This document shows positions 24,019 to 33,724 of a stretch of 64,000 nucleotides of DNA, in pieces; position 1 is the stretch's first letter; each line of letters starts with the position of its first letter. This DNA is from Aquarana catesbeiana. Lineage: Eukaryota > Chordata > Amphibia > Anura > Ranidae. The stretch covers positions 169,109,266-169,173,265 of the forward strand of contig NC_133330.1 in NCBI RefSeq assembly GCF_042186555.1. The letters are read 5' to 3'. The translations under genes and the position numbers were made by a program. The notes beneath the pieces are model-generated. The model did not search any database. It was not told the DNA's origin and was given only the letters and a program-made list of their open reading frames with translations.

Positions 24019-24607
24019 GAGATAACCACATCCACATGCCCAAAATAGGCAGAAACGTCATCACACTAAGAAGAACCAGCGCTCATGGCCAGATAGCCAC
24101 TCATATAACAAGAGAGGCAATTTGCAAGGTGGGCTCTACGGCAACGCACAGGACAGCAGAGGACTTGCATGCCCAGAGACACAGACGGCGGTGTGAGGAT
24201 CTGATTGCCAAATTAACATCACATGTGAACCTATAGAAGTGCATGATTGTTAGTAAACATTACTCCTATACATATCTTTGTGGAATAAAGATTAAAAAAT
24301 GATCCATAGAAAAACTCTTGTTAATCAATATAATGCATCATAATCAAACAATGGTTGATAATACAACGGAACAGATGATTAGAAAAAGGTAGGTATCAGT
24401 GGGATGAGTGGTGCTGTAATACACAGTTATTAACAATAAGGAAAAAGAAAAACCTTGAAAGTAAACACCAGCCAGAGTCTCCTTATGAGACCCAGAACTA
24501 ATATTTCCATATTTCAAACATCCTGATCCCTTCAAAATAATAAATTGTGTATCAGACAGAAAATGAAAAAATAACTGCATACACTCAGGGCTGTAAAACA
24601 CTGCATT

Positions 24608-25228
24608 TCAGGATTTATTAATGAAAGCATTTATGTCCCATTCTATATTTAACCCATAGGGGGAGTAGCACTTCAGCTGGTATATCCAGAAAGTCTCAAG
24701 TTGGGATACCCCTCTGATGCGCGGTCCCCCCCTCCAATGTGGGACAAATTTATCGATAATTTGGAACTTGGTGCCATTGGGGTTGTTATCATGAAAGAGG
24801 GCGATCCCTCTTTCATTATCATTCAGGGTAGCCATGAACTCATGTAAAAATTCTTTATCTCCTCTCCATAGGAGGAGGATGTCGTCTATGTACCTGGCCC
24901 ATATAGTGAGCTCAGGTCGCTGCAGTGGGTAGACGCCATAAAAAGATTGGCGAGGCTGGGGGCAAATTTAGCCCCCATTGCCACGCCCTTCTTCTGTAGA
25001 AAATATTGGTTATTGTACCAAAAATAATTGGTCTGTGTGGCAAAGTGGAGAAGTTCCATAATGTACCCTTGTTGGACAGATGGAAGTTGTTCGCTAGTTG
25101 ACAGGTAATATTCCACAGCCGCTAATCCGGAGAAGTTCCATAATGTACCCTTGTTGGACAGATGGAAGTTGTTCGCTAGTGGACAGGTAATATTTCACAG
25201 CCGCTAATGTCCATGTCATAAGCAATAT
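24608..25228 (-). pseudogene. PLE reverse transcriptase fused to GIY-YIG end
   Basis: Minus-strand PLE protein remnant. PLE proteins copy their RNA with a telomerase-related RT and cut DNA with a carboxyl-terminal GIY-YIG nuclease. 25228-24886 shows 'AVEYYLSTSEQLPSVQQGY' and 'KKGVAMGAKFAPSLANLFMA', a core RT region of PLEs. A frame change follows, then the catalytic 'ARYIDDILLLWRG' near 24900-24865. Soon after, 'NERGIALFHDNNPNGTKF' passes straight into the GIY-YIG tail ('HWRGGPRIRGVSQLETFWIY', 'SPYGLNIEWDINAF'). The rest of the RT and the GIY-YIG catalytic half are missing, so an internal deletion joined them. Part of the RT is also duplicated in tandem (25047-25210). Confidence 0.8.
25047..25210. 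repeat. 82-bp tandem duplication inside PLE RT
   Basis: 'GGAGAAGTTCCATAATGTAC' begins at 25047 and again at 25129. The two copies run 82 bp each with a few differences. The first copy ends at 'GCCGCTAATCC' where the second begins. The duplication breaks the RT frame and lies close to the inversion junction. Confidence 0.88.
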
Positions 25229-25519
25229 GTGGGACGTACCATAAGACCATTCTCGGTTAGAATAAACAAACATATTGCTTCCATCAAATTGGGCCGCACC
25301 AATCACAGCGTCCCCCGACACTATTTACAATTTCATGATAAAAACCCCAGTGGCACCAAGTTCCAAATTATCGATAAATTTGTCCCACATTGGAGGGGGG
25401 GACCGCGCATCAGAGGGGTATCCCAACTTGAGACTTTCTGGATATACCAGCTGAAGTGCTACTCCCCCTATGGGTTAAATATAGAATGGGACATAAATGC
25501 TTTCTTTAAGAAATCCTGA
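25229..25519 (+). pseudogene. PLE GIY-YIG nuclease carboxyl part
   Basis: Plus-strand frame of 96 codons. 'GRTIRPFSVRINKHIASIKL' matches the PLE GIY-YIG segment that follows the YVG motif, with the conserved arginine in RxxRINxH, followed by 'NHSVPRHYLQFHDKNP', a HWRGG segment and 'QLETFWIYQLKCYSPYGLNI'. The conserved glutamate is in QLETFW. The GIY and CPC motifs at the amino side are absent because the sequence switches at about 25228 to RT sequence on the opposite strand. This is the start of the right arm, whose 3' untranslated part continues to 26096 and beyond the Harbinger insertion. Confidence 0.8.
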
Positions 25520-26570
25520 AATGCAGTGTTTTACAACCCAGTTTTATGGTTTGCTGAGTGTATGCAGTTATTTTTTTCATTTTCTGTCTGATACACAATG
25601 TATTATTTTGAAAGGATCGTGATGTTTTAAATATGGAAATATTAGTTCTGGGTCTCATAAGGAGACTCTGGCTGGTGTTTACTTTCAAGGATTTTCTTGT
25701 TTCCTTATTGTTAACAACTGTGTATTATAACACCACTCATCCCACTGATAGCTACCTTTTTCTAATCATCTGTTTTGTTGTATTGTCAACCATTGTTTGA
25801 TTATGATGCATTATATTGATTAACAAGAGTTTTTCTATGGATCATACATTTTTTAATCTTTATTCCACGGAGATATGTATAGGAGTAACATTTACTAACA
25901 ATCATGCACTTCTATAGGTTCACATGTGATGTTAATTTGGCAATCAGATCCTCACACCGCCATCCTGTATCTAGGTTTGGTCTGTGTCTCTGGGCATGCA
26001 TGTCCTCTGTTGTCCTGTGTGCCGCCGTAGAGCCCACTTTGCAAATTGCCTCTCTTGTTATATGAGTGGCTATCGGGCCATGAGCGCTGGTTCTTCTTAT
26101 AGGGCGTACACACGGTCGGACTTTGTTCGGACATTCCGACAACAAAATCCTAGAATCCGACGGATGTTGGCTCAAACTTATTTTGTCTACACACGGTCGC
26201 ACAAAGTTGTCGGAATTTCCGATCGCCAACCACGCGGTCACGTACACCATGTACGACGAGACTAGAAAAGGCCGGTTCAGAACCAAGCGCGGCACCCTTT
26301 GGGCTCCTTTTGCTAATCTCGTGTTAGTAAAAGTTTGGTGAGAGACGATTCGCGCTTTTTCAGACTCGTGGCTTTCAGATCGTTTTCTGACATTCAGTTT
26401 GTGCTTGTGGGTTTGTATCTGCTCTTCAGTGCGTGCAAGCACGTTCCGCGTGACTTTAAGTAGTCATTGTATTCTTGTTCATTACTGTTTTTCAGGTCGC
26501 TCTTCACAGGCCTTGCTGTTCTTCAGTGCGTTCTGTTTCTTCGTTCTGAGCAGCCGACCGTTTTCTAGCC

Positions 26571-28797
26571 ATGTTTCGTATGCGTACTCATCGTAGAGTT
26601 CGTGCTGTGCGGGGGCTTGGTGTTGGGGTCCTGACCTTGACACAAGTCCAGTCCATGAACAGGGTGGGGAGGAGTTCTTGGACCAAGAATTGGTTGCTTC
26701 AGCGTGACCAGTTCTCTCATATGCCTTTGCTCCGTGAGAATAATCCTGATGATTTCAGGAACATTCTCAGGATGACAGACCCCGTGTTTCACCGTTCGTT
26801 GGCTTCGCTGACCCCCTATATCAGCAGGCAGGATACCTGCATGAGGCAAGCCATCACTCGCTACCCTGCGGTATTTGGCCACAGGGAGAAGCCTGCAGGA
26901 CTTGAAGTTCTCGACAGGCATCTCCCCCCAGGCTCTGGGGATCATTATCCCAGAGACCTGTTCTGCCATCATCCAGGTCCTGCAGAAGGAGTATATGAAG
27001 GTAAGATTTGTATCCTTTTATATCACATTTTATTGTATTGAATGTTTGCTAATATATTGTATTTCTTTCCTCATTCCCTAATTACCATGATTGTAATATG
27101 CTGTGAATGTCCCCTTTGTCCTCATGCATGCTGGATTTTTATGTAATTATTATTTTAGGTCCTTCATACATATTTGCCCTTCACTAAACTCCCCAGCATG
27201 GTGTCTCCTGCCCTATATTCACCTCATGTAGTCACTTAACAATGTATTTTATCTGCTCCATAGTAGTGCTTTACCCCAAACACCCCCTAAAATGTTTGGA
27301 AATGTTATTTTTTATTTAAATTCAGGCAGAGTGCCAGAGTTTTTTTTTGGTGGTGTCCCCCAAAAATTTTTAGTAACCCTCCCTCCCCCAACTGCTAAGT
27401 CAGCTGATCCCAATTATCTATCCTCAATCATCTATCTGCTGACTTTGCCAAACCCATACACACTATACCCACCTCTTTACTGGTCAGATTTATGGATGAA
27501 TTCCCCAAAGCATGTAGTGCAAGGGCATGCCTGTATACTTTCCAATGGTACTGTTTAAAGTTTTTGTATCCTATTATTATCTTGATAGGTAATAGCAGAA
27601 TGTCCAAATGTCCTCAAATGTGTACAATGTGTATTTATATCTTTGTATTATGACACTTCTTACCTGTCCAGTGGGCTGCCAATAGTGTAACTAAGGAGGG
27701 GCTGTTCAAAGTAATACCCATTATTTAGGCATTCATCTCTCAATGAAGTGAAGAGGGTTACCTATCCAAGATTTCCACACACCCCCTATAATGTTCGAAA
27801 TGGCCCATGAGAGGGGGGGAGGGGGAAATATGATAGGTGTACCTTATACTTTGGCCTTGTTAAATTCCCCTTAATAAATGCTATCTGGAGGTTGCCCCAT
27901 AATGTTTGTGTATAATCTGCTTGCCATGTTTCTGAGTAAAAATAGTAATGTTTATTGTTTTTTCCTCAACAGTTTCCTTCCACGCCACAGGAATGGCAGA
28001 CTGTGGCCTCCCACTTTGCCAAGCGGTGGGACTTTCCTAACTGCGGAGGGGCAATTGATGGGAAACACGTCCACATCGTCCCACCACCCAACTCGGGGTC
28101 GTACTATTATAATTACAAGGGGTTTAATAGTATAGTGATGTTGGCGGTGGTGTCGGCTAATTACGACTTCTTGTATGTGGACGTGGGGAAGAATGGCCGG
28201 ATGTCCGATGGTGGAGTCATCGCCCAGACGGAGTTCTACAGGCGTCTCCAGAATGGCAGCTTGGACTTGCCAGCTCCAGAGGACAATGTGGAAGGACTCC
28301 CATTTGTGTTCGTTGCTGATGAAGCATTTGCGCTGGGGGACCACCTGATGCGGCCATTCCCAATGAGGACCCTCACCCAGGAACAGAGGGTTTTTAATTA
28401 CCGGCTGGCCAGAGCCCGAAGAGTGGTGGAGAACACATTTGGAATCCTGGCCAGCCGGTTCCGACTATTTCTGACACCCATCCATATGGCGGAGTATAAA
28501 CTGAACCATATTATACTGGCGTGCTGTGTTCTCCATAACTTTTTAAGGAAACATTCGGCCAACTATGCTGGCTCAGTTGGGCCTGAGGCCGGAATCCTAC
28601 ATCAAACCACACTGACGGCGCTTGAAAGTGGCCGTCCTGGCTTGCCCTCCCTGAGTGCCCGTGATGTCCGGTTACGCTACCTGGAGTTCTTTGCGGGTAG
28701 GGGGGCTATCAATATGCCAGACAATCTGTGTAGCCTTTTTATAATAAAAAAAAAAAAGAAATTCTTGGTGGACATTTACTGCTTGTGTTTGTTTTAG
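26571..28797 (+). pseudogene. Harbinger DDE transposase, two exons
   Basis: Catalytic transposase of the element. Exon 1 (26571-27000) holds the amino-terminal part, from 'MFRMRTHRRVRAVRGLG' through 'WLLQRDQFSHMPLLREN'. A small deletion near 26850 shifts the frame; homology resumes in the next frame with 'ATGRSLQDLKFSTGISPQAL'. The exon ends KEYMK followed by a GTAAG donor at 27001. Exon 2 starts at 27973 after 'TTTCCTCAACAG' and reads 'FPSTPQEWQTVASHFAKRWD', in phase with exon 1. The DDE triad is visible in 'GGAIDGKHVHI', 'VADEAFALGDHL' and 'VVENTFGILASRFRLF'. Exon 2 is open to 28797, so the catalytic core is intact while exon 1 is frameshifted. It lies between terminal repeats, so it is element-borne and not a domesticated HARBI1 gene. 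Confidence 0.9.
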
Positions 28798-28872
28798 CTG
28801 ACCCTGACAGAAATGTGTTGAGTCCAGAAAATGTCGTGATTGTGTAACCTTATACAAAGCACTGTTGGCTGT

Positions 28873-28975
28873 TATTTCCTAAATGCAAAAACACATTTCA
28901 CTACAAGTGCACTTGCAAATGCACTGAAACTGCACTTGTAGTGCAAAGAGGATTTACCCTTAGGAAATAACACCC
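28873..28975. mobile_element. Small palindromic MITE inside Harbinger
   Basis: 'GGCTGTTATTTCCTAAATGC' pairs with 'CCTTAGGAAATAACACCC', and 'CACTACAAGTGCACTTGCA' pairs with 'TGCACTTGTAGTGC' around a short centre. It lies between the transposase and the Myb-like gene. Confidence 0.65.
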
Positions 28976-29331
28976 ATTTTTGCAGAAAACAGCAATTACA
29001 TCACCCCAAAAGTGTTGTATTGTAGTGCTGAGACAATAATCCACACATTCTTGAGTAAGCAACTTTTTTATACCTGCACAATCACATGTGCATTTACCAA
29101 AGGTTTTTAAAACAAACCAACATGTTTGTTGTATAACAATTTTTGCAGTAGCATTATCAAAAATCGAAATGTCCATTTCAGATAAAACAGGCCTGTGTAA
29201 AACCAACAAGAAAGCCAAAAAACTTGAACTTACAAAGTTCACATTAGGTAAAACCTGAAGGCTATATCAGACAACAGTATTTAGGAACTGGGTTTGATAT
29301 AGCGTTCAGATGGGGGGAAATCACCCCTGGA

Positions 29332-29552
29332 AAAGCCAAATTTGGAAGATGCACACCAATTTACAAATGTCAACATGTGCTATCTGCCATCAGGGGGGAT
29401 CAAGGGACGTGTTTTGGGGGAGCAAGCCCTTCCTCAACGCTACTTTATAATTGAGGAAGGGGTTGCACCCCCAAAACGCGTCCATTGATCTTCTGTGATG
29501 GCAGATAGCACATGTTGGCACACTGTGCATCCTCCAAATTTGGCTTTTCAAA
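29332..29552. repeat. Palindrome with hammerhead-like cores
   Basis: Arms of about 100 bp: 'AAAAGCCAAATTTGGAAGAT' and 'GTGCTATCTGCCATCA' on the left are mirrored by 'TGATGGCAGATAGCAC' and 'ATCCTCCAAATTTGGCTTTT' on the right. Near the centre both arms carry a TTGAGGA...AAAACxCGTC motif facing outward. No coding capacity. It may be a short non-autonomous derivative of a hammerhead-bearing retroelement. Confidence 0.75.
29451..29482 (+). ncRNA. Hammerhead-like core in palindrome
   Basis: Order: TTGAGGA (CTGANGA with one change), stem II GGGG-TTGCA-CCCC, AAAA in place of GAAA, CGCG palindromic stem III, TC. Two core positions deviate, so activity is doubtful. The mirror copy on the minus strand at about 29409-29440 has CACG instead of CGCG. 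Confidence 0.4.
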
Positions 29553-29610
29553 ACATTGCAAAAATATTTAAAAGATTGGACCACAATCCAAAAAGTGATT
29601 TTGTGGGGTT

Positions 29611-29998
29611 TTAAATTTGCCCCAAAACATCAATGATGTTATTATTTTTTTTAATAACATCATTGATTTTTTGCTGTATGTTTTGCAGTTCTACATTACA
29701 CCCCATGATCTCCCCGATCAGGATCTGGGCACTTTCTGATGTGAAACGTTCTGGATCCACAACCTCACGATCACCTAAAAAGAGAGAAAGAAAACAAAAA
29801 CAGGTATCAAAAATCTGCCACCATCCATCTCTTTTACCTGAGCCTGTGGTCGCAGACACTCACCTGTTGTGGTGCCAATCTCCACCACATCTTCTTCTTC
29901 CTCCTGCTCTTCTTGTGTTGGTGTTAGTTCCCCTTCTTCTAGAGGTGGGGGGTCTGTGGTCTCCTTGGATGAGGGGTGTCCTCCGAGTCTTTTCTCCC
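29611..29998 (-). CDS. Acidic tail exons of the Myb-like gene (candidate)
   Basis: Two minus-strand blocks with good splice signals. The first (29998-29864), after a 'TTTTACATAG' acceptor, encodes an acidic stretch ('PPPLEEGELTPTQEEQEEEE') and ends before a GTGAGT donor. The second (29774-29611), after 'CTCTTTTTAG', continues in phase 'GDREVVDPERFTSESAQILI' to a predicted coiled-coil-like 'NVELQNIQQKINDVIKKNNN' and a stop. They lie downstream of the SANT-like frame on the same strand and look like the carboxyl part of that gene. However, the phase of the join to the first exon does not resolve by eye, so the link is inference. Confidence 0.5.
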
Positions 29999-30565
29999 CT
30001 ATGTAAAACAAAAATGGTATAATTAGCACACAGATATTTGATGGCAGAACTAGAAATAGGAAACATTGTTTGGAAGTGGGGTACAATTGTCTATTTTAGC
30101 CGAGTTCAAAGATGTATTTTTTTATTGGCCTTTGTCAAGCTGCAATACTTTACCTGTTTAGTACAAGCTTCACAGATGGAGACCCCCCTATAGTATACAC
30201 TGGAGCACCTGTGTGGCCCCCTAATAAAAATGGTGTTCTGGTGTCCCACACTAGTGCTCCAGTGTCCAGATGTGAAAACAGCTGCTCAGTGTCCTCTCCT
30301 TACACACAATCTAGTTGGCATTTCCATCTAGTAACAAACCCATCTACACAAACAACTATTTGGCATCCAAGTAGGCCCAAAAAAAATGTGGGAAAATGCA
30401 TATGGCCTAAACAATGGTGTTTTAGAGGCCAAAAGAAAAATGTTTGATACGAACGAATAATGGGCCCATGAACAGTAAAGTTGCCCTTTTAAACGTTACA
30501 ATTAATAAAAGCATATGGAGCAGCACGAACGCAATAAAGACAGAAAGAATAGGAACACAGCACAA

Positions 30566-30924
30566 CTACTTGCTTTTTTGCAGCACTCTCCGGATCTTTC
30601 GGTACTGCTCTGGCTCTCTCAATTTCAGGTCCGACCACCGCTTCCTGAGCTGATCTTTCGATCGTCGTACCCCGAAATTCTTCTGCAGACTTTTGATCAC
30701 TTTCGCCATGATCTTGGCCTTTCTGATATTGGGGTTGAGGTAAGGCCCATACTTTCCGTCATAGTCGGACTTCTTCATGATGTTGACCATCTCCAACATA
30801 TCCCCAAAGGACATATTTGTGGCCTTAAAACGTCTCCTTCTGGATCGGGACGTGTCCGGATCTGGGCTTTCCTCCTCCTCCTCCTCGTTCCTGCAATTAG
30901 CACGCACCTGCTGTGACTCCGCCA
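30566..30924 (-). CDS. Harbinger Myb/SANT-like DNA-binding protein
   Basis: Second protein expected in Harbinger elements, where a Myb-like protein binds the subterminal DNA and helps bring the transposase to the nucleus and to the ends. I chose the start at MAESQQV (30924), since the longer frame adds a proline-rich lead without a domain. An acidic run (EEEEEES) is followed by a basic patch 'SRSRRRRFKATNMSFGDML', then a helical domain 'YLNPNIRKAKIMAKVIKSLQ' and 'RSKDQLRKRWSDLKLREPEQ', which reads as a trihelix/SANT-like fold. The frame ends with a stop at 30566. It is divergent from the MADF gene start about 290 bp away, so the two may share a promoter region. Confidence 0.72.
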
Positions 30925-31216
30925 TGTGCTGTTCCCCCACTGCGCCGAACGAAATGGGGGCGGGGAATAGACTAGAAAGAACGTCAGGAGCAGGCGGAGT
31001 TACACGCATGCGCAGTGTGTATAAAGCGTAACACGCGTGCGTATTACGTACGATCTGTGAGCGGAGGAAGGAGCATTGAACGCGCCGATCGTAAGAACGA
31101 AGGTAAGAGACAAACTTGTGCCTATACTGCTTCTACATTGAAGCCTATATTGTAACAAGATTAGGAGAGTTTTGTCTGACATTAGGCTTTGTCTTGTGTT
31201 GTGTCTTGCAGTGAAC

Positions 31217-32416
31217 ATGGATATGCTAATGAAAGATAATGACTTCATGTCAGTATTCCTAGATATGTTAAGGGAGCTGCCCTGTCTGTGGGAGATTAAA
31301 CACCCCCATTTCAAGAACCAAGCAAAGAGGAAGGCAGCACTGGAGCAATTGTGTGAAATTGTGAAGCAGGTGATCCCCACGGCAGACATCACCTATTTAA
31401 AGATCTTAATTGGTGGCCTGAGGAGCACATATGTAAGGGAGCGCAAGAAGGTCCTGGATTCACAGAGATCCGGAGCAGCAGATGACATCTATGTCCCCAG
31501 GATGTTGTACTACGACAGGCTGCATTTTCTGGCAGGCCAGACTGAACCCAGGCCATCCCTCTCCAGTCTTCCTTCCACGCTTCCTTCCCCCCCGGCTGAG
31601 GCTTCTGACGCCCAACCTGGGCCTTCCAGGCCACATGTGGAGGAGCCCAGATTGAGCCAGGTATAGCATTCCTCTAAATATTTCTGCTTGTCCAATCAAT
31701 GATGTTAACTAGATGTTAGTTGGGAGTACTAATTTATGATTGTGATTGATGAAGCAAAACATTACAACCATGTCCCTTTTTCATACACAGGGAAGTCTCA
31801 GCCAGGAGGTGGCCGGGCCGAGCCGGCTGCCTGATATGCCGGTCCCTCCACTCCCCCTGGAAAGAGAAAGTGGCAGGAGGAGGAGTGCCCTAGAGGAGGC
31901 TACCAGAGGACTCTTTTGGAGGGCTACAGAGGTCCTGGGAGCACGACAGACCGTAGAGGAGGACATTGCTGCCGTCATTGCATATAAAATGCAGAGGATG
32001 GAGGAGGGCCAACAAGTCAAGCCATGTGTGAAGCGCTCATATTGGAGGCTCTTAACAAAGGTATGAGGGGCCAAATGACAGCTCAGACACACCTTTGCGA
32101 TGGTCCTCCTCCTGCAGGTCCTCCTCCTCGTCCTCCCTCTCCTCCAGATCCTCACAGTCCTCCTCCAGGTCCTACTCCTCCTCCTGCCACATCTCCAACT
32201 GCAAGCCACAGCCCGGAAGGAAGCGTGAAAGGAAGACCAGAAAGTGAGGACCCTGGATCCAGTCTGGTCGGCCAAAAAATGCAGCCTCTTGTGGTACCAC
32301 AGCCTGGGGACACAGATGTCATCTGCTGCTATCCGGATCTCTGCGAATTCTGGACCAGACTGCCCTCCCTTACATATGGACTCCTTAGGCCACCAATTTT
32401 GATGTTCAAGAATTGA
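31217..32416 (+). pseudogene. MADF-domain gene inside the Harbinger element
   Basis: Exon 1 starts at ATG 31217, just after a 'GTCTTGCAG' acceptor that suggests an upstream untranslated exon, and ends before GTATAG at 31661. It encodes a MADF-type DNA-binding domain: 'FLDMLRELPCLWEIKHPHFK', 'KAALEQLCEIVKQVIPT', 'ILIGGLRSTYVRERKKV', 'YVPRMLYYDRLHFLAGQ', then a Ser/Pro-rich tail. Exon 2 begins at 31791 after 'TTCATACACAG' and reads a helical region ('TRGLFWRATEVLGARQTVEE'). A frame change near 32020 separates it from 'EALILEALNKGMRGQM' and a proline-rich end. The last part, from about 32202, is an inverted copy of exon 1, so the original carboxyl end may have been replaced. MADF proteins accompany PIF elements in insects. 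Its role here is inferred. Confidence 0.7.
31376..31605. repeat. MADF exon segment, left partner of inverted repeat
   Basis: The reverse complement of this exon 1 segment reappears at about 32202-32432 with moderate divergence. For example, 'CACGGCAGACATCACC' here matches inverted 'TTGATGTCTGCCGTGG' there, and the minus-strand translation there reads 'IGGLRSPYVREG' and 'NSQRSG', as in exon 1. Confidence 0.85.
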
Positions 32417-32432
32417 TGTCTGCCGTGGGGGT
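32202..32432. repeat. Inverted copy of the MADF exon
   Basis: The right partner of the inverted repeat begun at 31376. On the minus strand it preserves short pieces of MADF coding sequence with stops and frame changes. Transcripts across both partners could fold into a long hairpin. Confidence 0.85.
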
Positions 32433-32950
32433 CCCAGGCTTCGCTAATTTCTCTTGTTGATCCAGTGTTGCCTTCCTCTTTGTTTGGTTCTGATCCCTTA
32501 ATAAAGGATTTTTGTTTTGAATTATACTCTCCTATGTGTTTTACTTCAAAAATGACAGTTTGTTTGTGAGGATTCAGGTACATTTCAAATATACAATGTG
32601 AAATGAACAAGGGACACCAACACCAAACAATCTCCTTGAGATTAAATAATAAAACATATCAATGGTGTTGGGGTAACTTCACACACAAAACACACACAAA
32701 AATATTCTGGAGTAAAAATAAAAATAACATTGAACAAAGATTAGCCTTTGAAAAAATTCAAACATTAAAAAAAAAAAAAAAAAAGGCTTAAAATCCCCAA
32801 AAAAATTTAATAAATAAAAAAAATTCTGTCAGATGTGACAACTAATAACAATATATTCAGGGAATCCCAATAAAAAAAAAAATAAAACTTTGTGAGAAGT
32901 GTGTGTGAATATGAGCAGCAAAACTACTTAATTCTTGTCACATTATAAAG
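32433..32950. other. AT-rich, no gene
   Basis: Poly-A tracts, an AATAAAGG-type signal near 32500 that could serve the MADF gene, and simple A/T sequence. Nothing else recognised. Confidence 0.5.
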
Positions 32951-33332
32951 AAGAAGAGAGTGCGCTGTATTAAACCATTTTTAACATTGCAGCGTGACGA
33001 AAGTGCTGTATGCATTGCGAACGCTAAGTTTACCAGAATGAGCTGTTCCGTCTTGGAATTTCTTCTGAGCATGCGTGGCACTTTGTGCGTCGGAACAGGC
33101 CACACACGGTCGGAATTGACGCGATCGGATTTTGTTGTCGGAAAATTTTATCTCCTGCTCTCCAACTTTGTGTGTCGGAAAATCCGATGGAAAATGTCCG
33201 ATGGAGCCCACACACGGTCGGAATTTCCGACAACACGCTCCGATCGGACATTTTCTATCGGAAAATCCGACCGTGTGTACGGGGCATTAGTGTGATGACG
33301 TTTCTGCCTATTTTGGGCATGTGGATGTGGTT

Positions 33333-33460
33333 ATCTCATCCCTAGCCCTGCCAGCTTACAGGCTGATGCCTGTAATGAGAAAGAGAGGCTTGGAACACAT
33401 CCCCAGCCCTGCTAGCTCACAGGCTGATGCCTGTAATGAGAAAGAGGCTTGGAACACAAA
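33333..33460. repeat. Two 59-bp tandem units in right arm
   Basis: Reverse complements of the left-arm units at 23842-24018, here in two copies. 'ACAGGCTGATGCCTGT' is the internal palindrome. Confidence 0.88.
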
Positions 33461-33694
33461 CACTAGAGCGCAATGACGTTGCTACGGCGGCGTTGCACAT
33501 GTGACCACGTAGGGTGTTCCAGGGCTGTAATTGGTTCACATAGTTACATGACTATGTAAGGTGTGTGTGTGTGTGTAGAGGATTGCTGATTGGTCATATT
33601 ACCTGCCCAATGTCAGCACTCCCAGTTGATCGGCTGTTTTGTTAATTTTAAGGTCTTTATATAGCGTGGTGCCTAACACTAGGTTTTATGCCCC

Positions 33695-33724
33695 CAGTTG
33701 AAGGACTTTTGTCCGAAACATGTC
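33695..33724 (+). ncRNA. Hammerhead-like core, right arm of foldback A
   Basis: Plus strand order: CAGTTGA (compare CTGANGA, 5 of 7), A, GGAC-TTTT-GTCC as a 4-bp stem II with TTTT loop, GAAA, CATG as a palindromic stem III, then TC, the expected cleavage step. PLEs are known to carry hammerhead ribozymes with very short, palindromic stem III that work as dimers. The order and spacing fit, but the first box is degenerate. Confidence 0.5.

Larger units (their letters stand above)
26100..33286 (+). mobile_element. Three-gene PIF/Harbinger element, TTA TSD
   Basis: Inserted in the right arm of foldback A. TTA flanks both sides (26097-26099 and 33287-33289), the 3-bp duplication typical of Harbinger elements. 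The uninterrupted left PLE arm confirms the empty site ('GGTTCTTCTTAGTGTGATG'). The ends are inverted: 'GCGTACACACGGTCGGA' on the left matches 'CCGTACACACGGTCGGA' read inward from the right. Both subterminal regions hold further palindromic 'TCGGAAATTCCGA'-like motifs. It carries a DDE transposase gene, a Myb/SANT-like gene on the minus strand and a MADF-domain gene, plus two internal palindromes. Confidence 0.9.

Noticed and set aside
27955..28797. Domesticated host HARBI1 gene
   Set aside because: The frame lies between inverted ends with a TTA duplication, inside another transposon, and exon 1 is frameshifted, so it is a transposon gene.
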